A stretch of DNA of 64,000 bases, from positions 53,789 to 117,788 of the forward strand of contig DAXETV010000028.1 in NCBI GenBank assembly GCA_051155775.1. Direction: 5' to 3'. The translations under genes and the position numbers were made by a program. The notes below the pieces were generated by a model, which saw only the letters and a program-made list of their open reading frames with translations, was not told the origin of the DNA and did no database searches. Of the stretch, positions 33,552-43,379 are shown piece after piece (positions within the stretch are counted from its first letter, which is position 1; the number at the start of each line of letters is the position of its first letter). Origin of the DNA: CAYSCZ01 sp051155775. GTDB taxonomy: Bacteria; Bacteroidota; Bacteroidia; Cytophagales; Cyclobacteriaceae.

Positions 33552-36476
33552 TTAATCCAGGATGGCCTCAACGTCTGATTTGGAAAGTGATTTGAAAAAA
33601 TTTTCTTCGGTTTTTACGAGGCTGGTAACCAGCGATTTTTTTCTCTGCTGGAGGGTTATAATTTTTTCTTCGACGGTATTTCTTGTTATGAACTTATAGG
33701 TGAAGACCTGGTTTTTTTGTCCGATTCGATGAGCCCTGTCGACCGCCTGAGCTTCAATGGCTGGGTTCCACCATGGGTCAAGTATAAACACATAGTCTGC
33801 CTTGGTTAAATTAATGCCTATTCCTCCTGCTTTTAGCGAGATAAGGAAAATTTTTATTTTATCATTATTCTGAAAATCGTTGATGAGCTCCATTCTATTT
33901 TTAGTTGACCCATCCAGGTATTTAAATTTTATCCCGGCAAGATTAAGATATTTTGCTACAATGCTTAGATGTTTTACAAACTGACTGAAAACCAACAGGT
34001 TATGATCTTCTACTAACGCATTGTTGATCATGTGGATCACATCCTCGATCTTCCCTGACGAGCCTCCGTAATTTTCATCTACCATTAATGGGTGATTAGC
34101 TATTTGCCGGAGCTTCGTAAGTCCTTGCAGTAGCATGAAGTGGGCGTTATTTATGCCGTCATTTTCTATTTGCTCAAGTATTTTGTTCCTGAACGATGAT
34201 TTTACCTCCTCATAAATTTCGTTTTGTTCCACCGTCATATTGCAATATTGTATAGATTCAATTTTTTCCGGCAGTTCGGTTACTACTTGTTTCTTTTCTC
34301 TTCGGAGGATAAACGGTTTTAAAGATTTATTCAGTTTTTCTATAGCCTTTTCATCCTTATTTTTCTCTATAGGATTGAGGAAATGGTTCTTAAAATAGCT
34401 TTGACTCCCCAATAATCCGGGATTAACGAATGAAATCTGAGACCATAGGTCCAGGGTGCTGTTTTCTACCGGTGTTCCGGTCAGCACAAGTTTTCTTTTA
34501 GATTTAAGTTTTCTGACTGTTTTAGAAATATTGGAGGATGGATTTTTAATCACCTGTGCTTCATCCAGGATTATGTAATTGAAATAAAACCCTTTGAATA
34601 ATTCCTGGTCAACCCTGGTAATACCATAGGAGGTTAAAACAATGTCATAATTTGCGAACAATGAAGAATTTTTCTTTCGATATGAGCCAACATAAACCAA
34701 AACTTTAAGATCAGGCGTGAATTTTTTTGCTTCCATCTCCCAGTTATAAATGAGTGAGGTTGGCATAATGAGTAAGCTTGTGGTGTTTGGGTTTTCATCT
34801 TTCTCACCTTGAAGAAGCGCCAGGGTCTGGATGGTTTTCCCTAATCCCATGTCATCTGCAAGGCAGCCACCAAAATTGTAGTCTTTTAAAAACGATAACC
34901 AATTGTATCCGGCTTTTTGATAGGGTCGAAGCTCACCTTTAAATTTTGAGGAGATGGATGTTTCCTTTATATCTGTGAAATCCTGTAAATTCTGAAGCTT
35001 CCGGCTAAGAGATACCTTGGCGAGATTGTTTTTTCTAAGGTCATCCACAAGCATTAAGTGATGTTTCTTTAGTTTAAGGTTTTCTGACTTTTCGTTTGCT
35101 TCTGAGAAATTAAAAAGCTCAGAATATTCAGTAAACCATGATTCGGGGATTACAGCTACTTCTCCGTTAGGTAGTGCGATCTCATGCTTTTTGGCGAGTA
35201 TTTGTTTTCTTAATGTTTTAAAGGTGATTTCATAAGGGCCAAATTTTATGACTGCATTAATGTCAAACCAATCAATCTCTTCATTTACTTTAATAGATAT
35301 CGATGATTTTCCGATAAAATACTTCTTACCTGTTATTTTACCTTGCTGTAGGTTTATACCCTTCTCAGTTAGTCTTTCCTTGTGATTTGATATCCATTCA
35401 AAAGCCTTTGATTTTGGCAGGGAGATATAGGCATTTTTTAAATTGAGCGCCAGTTCTCTTAGGAAAGACAGGTATTCTCCTTCCTTTTCCACGTCTCTAA
35501 TGATCCGGTAAAAAGTATAGTTATCACCGTCTTGCTCTACCTTTACATTTAAGTTTGAAAGTCTGTCTGCCTTAAAGCTGTATTCACCGTATTGAAAGTA
35601 TAATTCCAGCAGAATTTTATCATCAGTGCATTCTGATGTATCTACATCAAATAATCGGGGATTACCTTTATTCCCCTGTATTTCAGAAATATTAAGGATT
35701 GCGCAAGGATTTACTTTTTTTGTTTTTATGTCAAACCCTTTGGCATAAACGTCAAATGAACTAACAAGCTGGGGGATAAATTTTCTGTAGTAGGTATCTT
35801 CTATTTTTTTGGGTATTACGATAAACTTTTTATTTAGGAAAGGTTTGATTTTATTCCCTTCTATTTTTTTTTGAAAGGTAAACAGTTTGCTGTCAACTAT
35901 CATCCATGCAGGACTATTGCAGATCACCAGGCTGTTTTTGTATTGAAAATCCAGCTTTTCACCATGTAATTTGATTGTTGGGAAATAATGTGTGTTATCT
36001 TCATTTTTCCGAAAGTGGAACAACACTGTGGCCTGTTCTTTCAATACATCTATTTTTTTCCAGGCTGGGAATCCATCGTTTCCCATTTCAAAGACGTACT
36101 TATCTCCGATGAGTGAAAGCACCCTTGCCCTTCTGATCTCAAGATACCTTTGAATTTCATCCTGAACCATCTTATTACCCTTCTCATTATGGTAGATTTT
36201 CATTAAAAACTCATTGCTCTTCAGGTTTTTATCTCCAAATTTTTGAGCGATGTATTCGATATGCATTTCATCGGTCAGTGAAATGATCTGAAAATCTTTT
36301 TCATCAAGCCTGGATTGAAACTCTATGGCATTTTTTGATGATATATTTTGGTTTGATAAAGTCATTTTACCATTTTGATCCAGTTGCATCACGTAAGGAT
36401 CAAATAAGAACCCGAGATATTCATGCTGATAAATCGAATAAATGATCTGAAATGGACTTGTTGGGGATACTTTCAT
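33552..36476 (-). CDS. SNF2-family ATPase (Swi2/Snf2 helicase-like)
   Basis: A 974-residue DNA translocase. The N-terminal 500 residues are a divergent domain of the kind found in large bacterial SNF2 proteins, without a visible zinc finger. The ATPase core starts with YQKAGYNWLSFLKDYNFGG, Walker A DDMGLGKT (about residue 540), motif II DEAQ (Gln instead of the usual His), motif III LTGTPVEN, and the second lobe with LVFSQFVKHL and AGGIGINLTKADYVFILDP followed by QAVDRAHRIGQ. Bacterial members probably remodel protein-DNA complexes, for instance stalled RNA polymerase; the precise role here is unknown. Family very secure. Confidence 0.93.
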   Translation of the reverse strand: MKVSPTSPFQIIYSIYQHEYLGFLFDPYVMQLDQNGKMTLSNQNISSKNAIEFQSRLDEKDFQIISLTDEMHIEYIAQKFGDKNLKSNEFLMKIYHNEKGNKMVQDEIQRYLEIRRARVLSLIGDKYVFEMGNDGFPAWKKIDVLKEQATVLFHFRKNEDNTHYFPTIKLHGEKLDFQYKNSLVICNSPAWMIVDSKLFTFQKKIEGNKIKPFLNKKFIVIPKKIEDTYYRKFIPQLVSSFDVYAKGFDIKTKKVNPCAILNISEIQGNKGNPRLFDVDTSECTDDKILLELYFQYGEYSFKADRLSNLNVKVEQDGDNYTFYRIIRDVEKEGEYLSFLRELALNLKNAYISLPKSKAFEWISNHKERLTEKGINLQQGKITGKKYFIGKSSISIKVNEEIDWFDINAVIKFGPYEITFKTLRKQILAKKHEIALPNGEVAVIPESWFTEYSELFNFSEANEKSENLKLKKHHLMLVDDLRKNNLAKVSLSRKLQNLQDFTDIKETSISSKFKGELRPYQKAGYNWLSFLKDYNFGGCLADDMGLGKTIQTLALLQGEKDENPNTTSLLIMPTSLIYNWEMEAKKFTPDLKVLVYVGSYRKKNSSLFANYDIVLTSYGITRVDQELFKGFYFNYIILDEAQVIKNPSSNISKTVRKLKSKRKLVLTGTPVENSTLDLWSQISFVNPGLLGSQSYFKNHFLNPIEKNKDEKAIEKLNKSLKPFILRREKKQVVTELPEKIESIQYCNMTVEQNEIYEEVKSSFRNKILEQIENDGINNAHFMLLQGLTKLRQIANHPLMVDENYGGSSGKIEDVIHMINNALVEDHNLLVFSQFVKHLSIVAKYLNLAGIKFKYLDGSTKNRMELINDFQNNDKIKIFLISLKAGGIGINLTKADYVFILDPWWNPAIEAQAVDRAHRIGQKNQVFTYKFITRNTVEEKIITLQQRKKSLVTSLVKTEENFFKSLSKSDVEAILD

Positions 36477-36571
36477 ACCAATTACCTATAAAGCAATCTG
36501 AAAAGTATTAAAAAATATTTTAAAAAAGTTATTGATAAAATAAAGCTATTATTAAATCCCGGAGAAGTTGG

Positions 36572-37795
36572 TTAGAGTTGTTGCAGGTCAAATTCTTTAG
36601 AAGCAGCAATGGCCGGTTTCCAGGAAGAAAAAAATGTTATTACTACCACAATTACGGCTGTGATGAGAATGTCAAAAACCTCAATTTTTACCGGATAGGC
36701 ATCCACCACAGCGGTTTCCATACCCATGGAAACAAAACCGAATGTGTCCTGAAGATAAGTTACTGCCAACCCCAGTGATATTCCCAATAGTGCACCACTT
36801 AGTGCTATGATAGACCCTTCTGCAATAAATATATTTCTTATCAAATCATTTGTGGCACCCTGGGTATACAATACGGCAATATCTCTTTTCTTTTCGATCA
36901 CCAGCATAGTAAGGCTAAAAAAGATGTTAATCGAACCAATTGCTAAAACTAAAACAAAAATAATGGTGACTACAAGTTTTTCGATTTTAAGGATCTTATA
37001 AAAGTCTGCATGCTGTTCTTTATTATCCTTTATTTGAAATTCAGCTCCCAGAGTGGTTTTTAGATTGTTTTTTAATGTGCCAATGGAATAATTATCCTTA
37101 ATATCCAGTTCCAGTGATGTTCGCTTACCCTTGTAATTGAAAAGTGATTCGGCATATTTCAGCGGCACTATTATATAGTTTTCATCATAGTTCTTTTCTA
37201 TCGCGAAAATTCCACCGGGTAAGATATACTGAACGCTGAATAACTCACTGGGGTCTGTCAATCCGGGCATTATATTATCCGGATAGTGTGTTTGTAATGA
37301 ATAAAATTCATTCCTTAAGCTTATGCCTAATTGGTATTGTACACCCCGACCAATTATAGCATGTATTTTATTTTCCTTATAAAAATCCAATGACCCTTCT
37401 ACCAATGCTTCTTTCATTCTACCTTGCTCAATAAAATTATCACTCACACCTTTCATTCTTACTACTGACTGCGATTTATTGTATTTTACAAGTACATTAT
37501 CTTCAATCACCTCGGTTATGGATTCGACACCCTTGACATCCAAAACTTTGCCTAATAATTGCTCATTCACTTCAAATGACTTACCAGCAGTTGAGGTAAT
37601 CTGAATGGGGGCATCAAATGACCCATACAAGGTGGTAAGGAGGTTTTCAAGTCCATTAAACACAGAAAGAACAATTACCAGCGTCATTGTTCCAACAGTC
37701 ACTAATGCCATTGAAATGATTGAAATAACGTTAATGAAGTTTTTTTTCTTTCTTGACAGGAAATATCTTCTGGCAATAAAAAATGATAAATTCAT
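36572..37795 (-). CDS. FtsX/LolC-LolE-type ABC transporter permease
   Basis: A 407-residue inner-membrane permease. The N-terminus MNLSFFIARRYFLSRKKKNF and the first membrane helix, a long periplasmic domain (about 45-275) and three C-terminal helices (for example VVTIIFVLVLAIGSINIFF) give the four-helix topology of the MacB/LolCDE/FtsX class. In Bacteroidota such proteins are usually annotated as LolC/LolE-like lipoprotein exporters. No ATP-binding partner gene is next to it, so it must use one encoded elsewhere. It starts 2 bp after rbfA, likely on the same transcript. Confidence 0.85.
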   Translation of the reverse strand: MNLSFFIARRYFLSRKKKNFINVISIISMALVTVGTMTLVIVLSVFNGLENLLTTLYGSFDAPIQITSTAGKSFEVNEQLLGKVLDVKGVESITEVIEDNVLVKYNKSQSVVRMKGVSDNFIEQGRMKEALVEGSLDFYKENKIHAIIGRGVQYQLGISLRNEFYSLQTHYPDNIMPGLTDPSELFSVQYILPGGIFAIEKNYDENYIIVPLKYAESLFNYKGKRTSLELDIKDNYSIGTLKNNLKTTLGAEFQIKDNKEQHADFYKILKIEKLVVTIIFVLVLAIGSINIFFSLTMLVIEKKRDIAVLYTQGATNDLIRNIFIAEGSIIALSGALLGISLGLAVTYLQDTFGFVSMGMETAVVDAYPVKIEVFDILITAVIVVVITFFSSWKPAIAASKEFDLQQL

Positions 37796-37797
37796 AG

Positions 37798-38163
37798 CTA
37801 TTCTTTGTCTTCAGAAGGGATATCCAGATTATCTATAATTTTTTCTATCCTTCTTGCATTATCTTCTGTTTCATCATTGAAAAATATTAATTCGGGTATT
37901 TTCCGCACTTGTTTACCTATTTTATTGCCCAACAGCTTTCTAATTTCAGACTTTCTTTCTTCTAATCCTTCAATGAGTGCTTTTTTATCATTCACCATAA
38001 AGAGGCTTAAATAAATTTTTGAGACACTTAAGTCAGGGCTCATCTTAACCTGGGTAATAGTGACGAATGCATCACCAAAAAAGCTTCTACCATCTTTATG
38101 AAAGATATCGCTCAAATCTTTTTGTATAAGTTTCGCGAATTTCAATTGTCTGTTGCTATCCAT
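37798..38163 (-). CDS. rbfA: Ribosome-binding factor A (RbfA)
   Basis: RbfA assists late 30S ribosome maturation, in particular 16S processing near the 5' end. The 121-residue protein has the single KH-like domain expected: RQLKFAKLIQKDLSDIFHKD, then VTITQVKMSPDLSVSKIYLS and LEERKSEIRKLLGNKIGKQ with RKIPELIFFNDETEDNARRIE. Length and motif order match E. coli-type RbfA. It precedes the LolC/E-like permease gene by 2 bp, and is divergent from the multi-pass membrane protein gene across 55 bp. Confidence 0.93.
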   Translation of the reverse strand: MDSNRQLKFAKLIQKDLSDIFHKDGRSFFGDAFVTITQVKMSPDLSVSKIYLSLFMVNDKKALIEGLEERKSEIRKLLGNKIGKQVRKIPELIFFNDETEDNARRIEKIIDNLDIPSEDKE

Positions 38164-38218
38164 TCTTTTCTTTGTATTTATCTTTCAACATTATTTTCCC
38201 AAATAACAATATTAGCAC

Positions 38219-39586
38219 TTGTTATCCATTTTCAAGATAAATGATCCTTATCGAATACTATTATCATTAGGATTACTTATTGTCATACGGCTTCCTTTCT
38301 TAATTAACGGTATTCCTGTTTCTGATGAAGAAATAAAATGGCTTACGTTAGGTGAGGCATTAAATCAACCAGGTGTGGTGATGTATCTGGATGTTTGGGA
38401 CAACACTGCGCCCCTGGCTTCCTGGGTTTACTATCTTTTAAATTTTTTATTTGGCAAGAGTAGCCTTTCATTACAATTAGCCTCAATCCTTTTCATCACT
38501 ATCCAGATAAGCATTTTTAATACCCTTCTTATAAAGAATCGTGCTTATAAAGAAAATACCTACATCCCCTCCTTAATATTTATAATTCTATCCAATCTGC
38601 ATACTGACTTTATGACGCTATCTCCTCAGTTAATGGGAATAACATTCATACTGTTTTCTCTAAACTACCTTTTTAAAAGGATTGATGAAGTGGCAAGAGA
38701 TGAAATATTTCTTTATGCGGGGTTTAACCTTGGTATAGCTTCACTTTTCTATTTGCCTTATACAATATTTCTTATTTTTTTCATTTTCATATTGATTATT
38801 TACACCTCTGTGATTCCAAGAAGACTATTGCTGTTAACTTTTGGCTTCATCCTGCTTCATCTAATCGTTATTTTCTATTATTATTTTAAAAGCTCACTGG
38901 GCATATACATAGAATTTTTCTTTAGTTCACTTTACCATCTCAAAAGCAATGTTTTAGAAGATTATTCATCCTTAATCATATTTTCTATTTTCCCGCTTCT
39001 GCTGTTGCTGGTTTCAACCGCTAAAATCATCCTATTTATGAGTTATGCAAATTTTCAGGTTAAGCTTCAGTACGCGCTGTTCTTTTTTTTATTGTTTGGG
39101 ATTGTTACAATGTTCATGGCAAAAGATTCAGGATTCCATAAGTTGATTTTTATAATACCATGTATAGCTTTTTTCTTAACGCATTGGATCCTGAGTATAA
39201 AAAAAAGCATGCAGGCGGAATTGGCAGTTATTATGCTGTTAACGGGTACAATTTTATCATCCGTCTATTTTGATAACAATACTGATAATAATACTGACAG
39301 GGGTATCGTTAACTCATCCGTCACAGTTTTAGGTGACAACATTGGGTTTTATAATGAAAATTCCTTGGCAGGGCCATTTCTAAACTGGGATATTACCAGT
39401 TACAAAATGTCTCAATTTAATTACCAGGACCGAATGTCTGTTTTGGTTTATCATTTATTTGATTCAGAGCCGGAATACATTATATTGATTGATGAGGAGA
39501 TAGGTAAAATTGCCCGGAGGATGCCTTTTCGCCAGTATTACAAGCCTACTACAGATGAAAATGTGTTAAAATATGATCCTCACTAA
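38219..39586 (+). CDS. Multi-pass membrane protein, GT-C-like, unknown
   Basis: A 455-residue protein with about ten hydrophobic helices. The N-terminus has SDEEIKWLTLGEALNQPG then MYLDVWDNTAPLASWVYYLL, resembling the acidic first loop of GT-C glycosyltransferases that hold a catalytic Asp. I cannot place it in a named family with certainty; related Bacteroidota proteins are annotated only as hypothetical membrane proteins. It starts with TTG at 38219. The last 4 bp overlap the convergent rpiB stop (CTAA shared). Function unknown. Confidence 0.65.
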   Translation: MLSIFKINDPYRILLSLGLLIVIRLPFLINGIPVSDEEIKWLTLGEALNQPGVVMYLDVWDNTAPLASWVYYLLNFLFGKSSLSLQLASILFITIQISIFNTLLIKNRAYKENTYIPSLIFIILSNLHTDFMTLSPQLMGITFILFSLNYLFKRIDEVARDEIFLYAGFNLGIASLFYLPYTIFLIFFIFILIIYTSVIPRRLLLLTFGFILLHLIVIFYYYFKSSLGIYIEFFFSSLYHLKSNVLEDYSSLIIFSIFPLLLLLVSTAKIILFMSYANFQVKLQYALFFFLLFGIVTMFMAKDSGFHKLIFIIPCIAFFLTHWILSIKKSMQAELAVIMLLTGTILSSVYFDNNTDNNTDRGIVNSSVTVLGDNIGFYNENSLAGPFLNWDITSYKMSQFNYQDRMSVLVYHLFDSEPEYIILIDEEIGKIARRMPFRQYYKPTTDENVLKYDPH

Positions 39587-40017
39587 CAATTGATCTTATT
39601 AATCCTTCTTTGATGCCTTCCACCTTCAAACGATGTATTTAAAAATTTCAAAGCCATATTTTCCACATAATGATAGGCTGTGAACCTGCCGGCAAAGCAA
39701 ATTACATTGGCGTTGTTATGTTTTCTCGCTAGTTCAGCCAGTTCAGTGTTCCAGCACAAAGCGGCCCTAATGCCATTGTGCTTGTTGGCAGTCATTGCGA
39801 CGCCATTCCCGGTACCACAGATTAGTATACCAAATAAGCTATCTCCCTGCACCAGGGATTCACATAATGGATGAACAAAATCAGGATAGTCTACACTATC
39901 ATTTTTGTATGGACCAAAGTCAATGATATGATATCCTTGTTCTGTAAGGAAAGATTTTAATTTCTCTTTATGTTCAAAGCCGGCGTGGTCTCCACCGATT
40001 GCTATGGTACTTTTCAT
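39583..40017 (-). CDS. rpiB: Ribose-5-phosphate isomerase B
   Basis: RpiB interconverts ribose-5-phosphate and ribulose-5-phosphate in the pentose phosphate pathway. The 144 residues begin AIGGDHAGFEHKEKL (Asp10 and His11 conserved) and contain SVDYPDFVHPLCE, the catalytic Cys67 in ILICGTGNGVAMTANKH, and GIRAALCWNTELAELARKHNNANV (shown in part: AALCWNTELAELARKHN). These fit RpiB rather than a LacAB sugar isomerase. Its start overlaps the tatC stop by 4 bp, so the two genes are coupled. Confidence 0.94.
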   Translation of the reverse strand: MKSTIAIGGDHAGFEHKEKLKSFLTEQGYHIIDFGPYKNDSVDYPDFVHPLCESLVQGDSLFGILICGTGNGVAMTANKHNGIRAALCWNTELAELARKHNNANVICFAGRFTAYHYVENMALKFLNTSFEGGRHQRRINKINC

Positions 40018-40865
40018 TTTTTTAATGATTCAAGATATTTTTTCTCTTCCAAAGCTTCTTTTCTCTCAATTCTTTTAGCAATTAAAATACTTACCTCATA
40101 TAAAGTTATCAATGGAATAGCGATCAGCACCTGGCTAAAAGGGTCAGGAGGGGTTAACATTGCGCCTAAAATTAAAATTACGACAATGGCATGTTTGCGA
40201 TACTCTCTCATTAAAGCTGACGAGGTAATCCCCGCTTTTGTCAAAAAATATGTAACTATTGGTAATTGAAAAAGAATACCACAGGCTAAAACCAGTGTGA
40301 TGACCGTCGATACGTAAGATATAATATCAAATTCATTGAGTATGGATGGATCCAACTGGTAGTTTGCCAAAAAATTAATAGAGATGGGTGTTACGATGTA
40401 GTATCCAAAAAGAACGCCCAGGGTAAAAAGAAAACTAACATAAAAAACCGCACCTCGCGTTGCTTTTCTTTCTTTGGGATATAAACCTGGCTTTATAAAG
40501 CGCCATATTTCCCAGAAGGCATATGGGAAAGCGCAAATTATTCCGATAACGAAAGAAGACGTAATATGCATTGAAAACTGACCGGTTACCTGTCGACTTT
40601 GAATGATAAACGGCAACTTTTCAATACATAACGCTTTAGAGTTAATCAGATCTGCAATATGGCATAACGCTTGAAAGGTCCAAAAGTCAGCCCGTGAGGG
40701 CCCTAAAATTAAGGTATGAAAAAAGAAACCTTTCGCTACGAAAGCTACGATAGAAAAAACAAGAATTGCTGCCAATGATCTTACCAAATGCCATCTAAGC
40801 TCTTCCAAATGGTCAAGAAATGACATTTCTCTCTCATCTGAAAGCTGATCTAAAGGTGCGGCCAT
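40014..40865 (-). CDS. tatC: Sec-independent protein translocase TatC
   Basis: TatC is the receptor of the twin-arginine translocase in the inner membrane and binds signal peptides of folded proteins. The 283-residue product has the conserved N-terminal SFLDHLEELRWHLVRSL, the loop PYAFWEIWRFIKPGLYPKER between the second and third helices, and about six membrane helices. The cytoplasmic tail is basic (RIERKEALEEKKYL). TatA/B genes are not adjacent. The 26 bp to glyA upstream suggests a glyA-tatC-rpiB transcript. Very secure. Confidence 0.95.
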   Translation of the reverse strand: MAAPLDQLSDEREMSFLDHLEELRWHLVRSLAAILVFSIVAFVAKGFFFHTLILGPSRADFWTFQALCHIADLINSKALCIEKLPFIIQSRQVTGQFSMHITSSFVIGIICAFPYAFWEIWRFIKPGLYPKERKATRGAVFYVSFLFTLGVLFGYYIVTPISINFLANYQLDPSILNEFDIISYVSTVITLVLACGILFQLPIVTYFLTKAGITSSALMREYRKHAIVVILILGAMLTPPDPFSQVLIAIPLITLYEVSILIAKRIERKEALEEKKYLESLKK

Positions 40866-40890
40866 GTAGTGTTCTTAAATCTGTTAGATT

Positions 40891-42183
40891 TTATTGTTCA
40901 ACCTTGAATGTCTCCTTAAATAATGGGAATGAACGCATCCATCTGTTCACTTCCTCCTTAATCTCATTTATGATATTATCATTTTCATGATTTTTCAATA
41001 CATTATCTATCAAGTCTGCGATTTTAACCATATCTTCCTCCATTAATCCTCTGGTGGTCACTGCTGCTGTACCAAGTCGCATTCCTGAGGTTATGAATGG
41101 AGACTTATCATCATAAGGTACCATATTTTTATTTATGGTAATATCCGCTTTAATTAAAGCAGATTCTGCGTCCTTGCCCGTTAGATTTTTCGATCGCAAA
41201 TCGATCAACATCAAGTGATTGACGGTACCGTTTGATATTACCTTATAACCTTTATTCACAAAGGCTTCTGCCATAACCGCCGCGTTTTTTTTCACCTGTA
41301 CAATGTAATCAAAATATTCATCGCTTAAAGCCTCGCCAAAACCTACCGCTTTTGCAGCTATAATATGCTCCAGAGGTCCGCCCTGGGTTCCGGGAAAAAC
41401 ACCTGAGTCCAGTAATCCTGACATTTTTCTGAGTTTCCCTTTAGAGGTTTTAATGCCTAATGGGTTGTCAAAATCCTCTCTCATCATGATCACACCACCG
41501 CGTGCACCCCTTAATGTTTTATGAGTGGTTGATGTCACAATGTGGCAATATTCCAGTGGGTCATTCAATAACCCCCTGGCTATAAGTCCCGATGGATGTG
41601 ATATATCTGCCAATAATAAGGCACCTGATTCATCCGCAATTTCCCTGAATAATTTATAGTCCCAGTCCCTGCTGTAAGCTGATGCACCGCAAATGATCAA
41701 TTTGGGTTTTTCTTTTCGCGCAAGGGATCTTAGCTGATCATAATCTACCAACCCTTCTTTTTCAGTGACGCCATAAAAAAATGGTTGGTACAACTTGCCT
41801 GAGAAGTTTACGGTCGAACCATGCGTTAGGTGTCCGCCATGAGATAAGTCAAATCCCAGTATTTTGTCACCGGGCTTCAATATTGCCAGCATTACAGCAG
41901 CATTTGCCTGTGCCCCTGAATGAGGCTGAACATTTACCCAACCCGCACCAAAAAGTTCCTTTAATCTTTCCCTTGCTAAATCTTCTATCTGATCTACCAC
42001 CTCGCAACCTCCATAATATCTTTTATATGGCAAACCCTCTGCATATTTATTGGTAAGTACCGACCCCGCAGCTTCCAGTACTTGAGGAGAGGCAAAATTT
42101 TCAGATGCTATTAATTCTATTCCTCTGATCTGCCTGCTTTTTTCTTCATTGATTAGATCAAATACTTTGTTATCTCTATCCAT
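40891..42183 (-). CDS. glyA: Serine hydroxymethyltransferase GlyA
   Basis: GlyA converts serine and tetrahydrofolate to glycine and methylene-tetrahydrofolate. The 430-residue protein starts with IRGIELIASENFASPQVLEA, has YYGGCEVVDQIEDLARERLKELFGA (as YYGGCEVVDQIEDLARER and LKELFGA), VQPHSGAQANAAV, and the PLP lysine Lys222 in TSTTHKTLRGARGG. A TAAATTTG -7 box is seen 20 bp before the start on the reverse strand. It probably leads a transcript with tatC and rpiB. Very secure. Confidence 0.96.
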   Translation of the reverse strand: MDRDNKVFDLINEEKSRQIRGIELIASENFASPQVLEAAGSVLTNKYAEGLPYKRYYGGCEVVDQIEDLARERLKELFGAGWVNVQPHSGAQANAAVMLAILKPGDKILGFDLSHGGHLTHGSTVNFSGKLYQPFFYGVTEKEGLVDYDQLRSLARKEKPKLIICGASAYSRDWDYKLFREIADESGALLLADISHPSGLIARGLLNDPLEYCHIVTSTTHKTLRGARGGVIMMREDFDNPLGIKTSKGKLRKMSGLLDSGVFPGTQGGPLEHIIAAKAVGFGEALSDEYFDYIVQVKKNAAVMAEAFVNKGYKVISNGTVNHLMLIDLRSKNLTGKDAESALIKADITINKNMVPYDDKSPFITSGMRLGTAAVTTRGLMEEDMVKIADLIDNVLKNHENDNIINEIKEEVNRWMRSFPLFKETFKVEQ

Positions 42184-42202
42184 AATCCTTTTTTATAAAT
42201 TC

Positions 42203-42228
42203 CAAATTTAGAAGAACGTATTTTCAAA
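42203..42228 (-). promoter_or_regulatory. Candidate promoter of glyA
   Basis: On the reverse strand TAAATTTG (rc of 42203-42210) matches TAnnTTTG exactly, with TTTG (rc of 42225-42228) 14 bp upstream, shorter than the usual spacing. The distance to the glyA ATG is about 20 bp. Confidence 0.4.
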
Positions 42229-42314
42229 ACCTAATAACCCAACTCAACTGTGAAGAGCAATTGTTATTCGAAGGAATTAATTTATAAATTGAGACGATTA
42301 TTTTGTGATATTAG

Positions 42315-43379
42315 ATGCAATTAGAAGAATTAAGAAATAAGATTGACGCGCTAGACGATAACATACTCCAACTCTTAAATGAAAGGATGAAGCATGTTAA
42401 AAGCATTGGAAAGATTAAAGCAGATAATAAAACTGCGGTCTATCGCCCGGAAAGGGAACAGAAAATAATAGACCGGTTAACAGGAAAAAGCCAGGGTTTG
42501 CTGAAGCGGTCAGCCATCGAAGCAATCTTTCTTGAAATATTTGCTGTAAGTCGTAACCTGGAACTACCTGAAAGGATTGCCTATCTTGGCCCGGTGGGAA
42601 GCTTTACGCACCAGGCGGCTGAGTCAAGATATGGGGCGATGAGTGAATATGTACCGTTAGGATCAATAAATGCAGTTTTTGAGACAATCAACACTGAAAG
42701 GGCAAAATTTGGTGTGGTACCCATAGAAAATAACCAGGAGGGTGTTGTACAGGAAACCATTGATCTTTTAGGTGAATATGACCTGAATATAGTGGCGGAA
42801 ATACCTATGCCCATACATTTTGCTTTTGCTTCATTATCCGACAGCATTAGAGACATAAAAAAGATATACTCCAAGGACATAGCATTCAGACAGTGTAAAA
42901 AATTTATTTCAGATTTATTTGCGGACAAAGTCAAACTGATTCCGGTAAATTCAACCTCCAAAGCCTGTGAATTAGCCTTAAAAGAGCGGGATACTGCAGC
43001 CATAGCTGCTCACATTGCAGCTCAATTAAACCGATTACCCATCTTATTTGATAATATTGAAGATTCAGACCAAAACCACACCAGATTTTTAATCCTCAGC
43101 AAGGATTTTAAAAATCAAATTTCAGGAACAGATAAAACATCAATACTTGCCAGATTACCGGATAAGCCTGGTGCATTGGCTGATTTTTTAGAACAATTCC
43201 ACAAATATGGCATCAACTTGTGTAAAGTTGAGAGCAGGCCTGCCAAGACGGGTACAGACTTTAAGTATAAATTCTACATTGACTTCGATGAGCATTTCGA
43301 TAATGAAAAGGTGCAGAAAGCTATTGGACCTTATCTTGAAAATGTAAAATGGCTGGGGAGTTACCTGAAATTATGTTGA
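42315..43379 (+). CDS. pheA: Bifunctional chorismate mutase/prephenate dehydratase
   Basis: The enzyme makes phenylpyruvate from chorismate in two steps for phenylalanine synthesis. The 354 residues have an AroQ-type chorismate mutase domain (about 1-80; LRNKIDALDDNILQLLNERM and VYRPEREQKII), a prephenate dehydratase domain (about 83-262; AYLGPVGSFTHQAA, IPIENNQEGVV seen as VPIENNQEGVV, and HTRFLIL) and a C-terminal ACT domain with GALADFLEQFHKYGINL and VESRPAK, the ESRP phenylalanine-binding motif. Feedback control by phenylalanine is therefore expected. The stop abuts that of the convergent pseudouridine synthase gene with no gap. Confidence 0.95.
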   Translation: MQLEELRNKIDALDDNILQLLNERMKHVKSIGKIKADNKTAVYRPEREQKIIDRLTGKSQGLLKRSAIEAIFLEIFAVSRNLELPERIAYLGPVGSFTHQAAESRYGAMSEYVPLGSINAVFETINTERAKFGVVPIENNQEGVVQETIDLLGEYDLNIVAEIPMPIHFAFASLSDSIRDIKKIYSKDIAFRQCKKFISDLFADKVKLIPVNSTSKACELALKERDTAAIAAHIAAQLNRLPILFDNIEDSDQNHTRFLILSKDFKNQISGTDKTSILARLPDKPGALADFLEQFHKYGINLCKVESRPAKTGTDFKYKFYIDFDEHFDNEKVQKAIGPYLENVKWLGSYLKLC

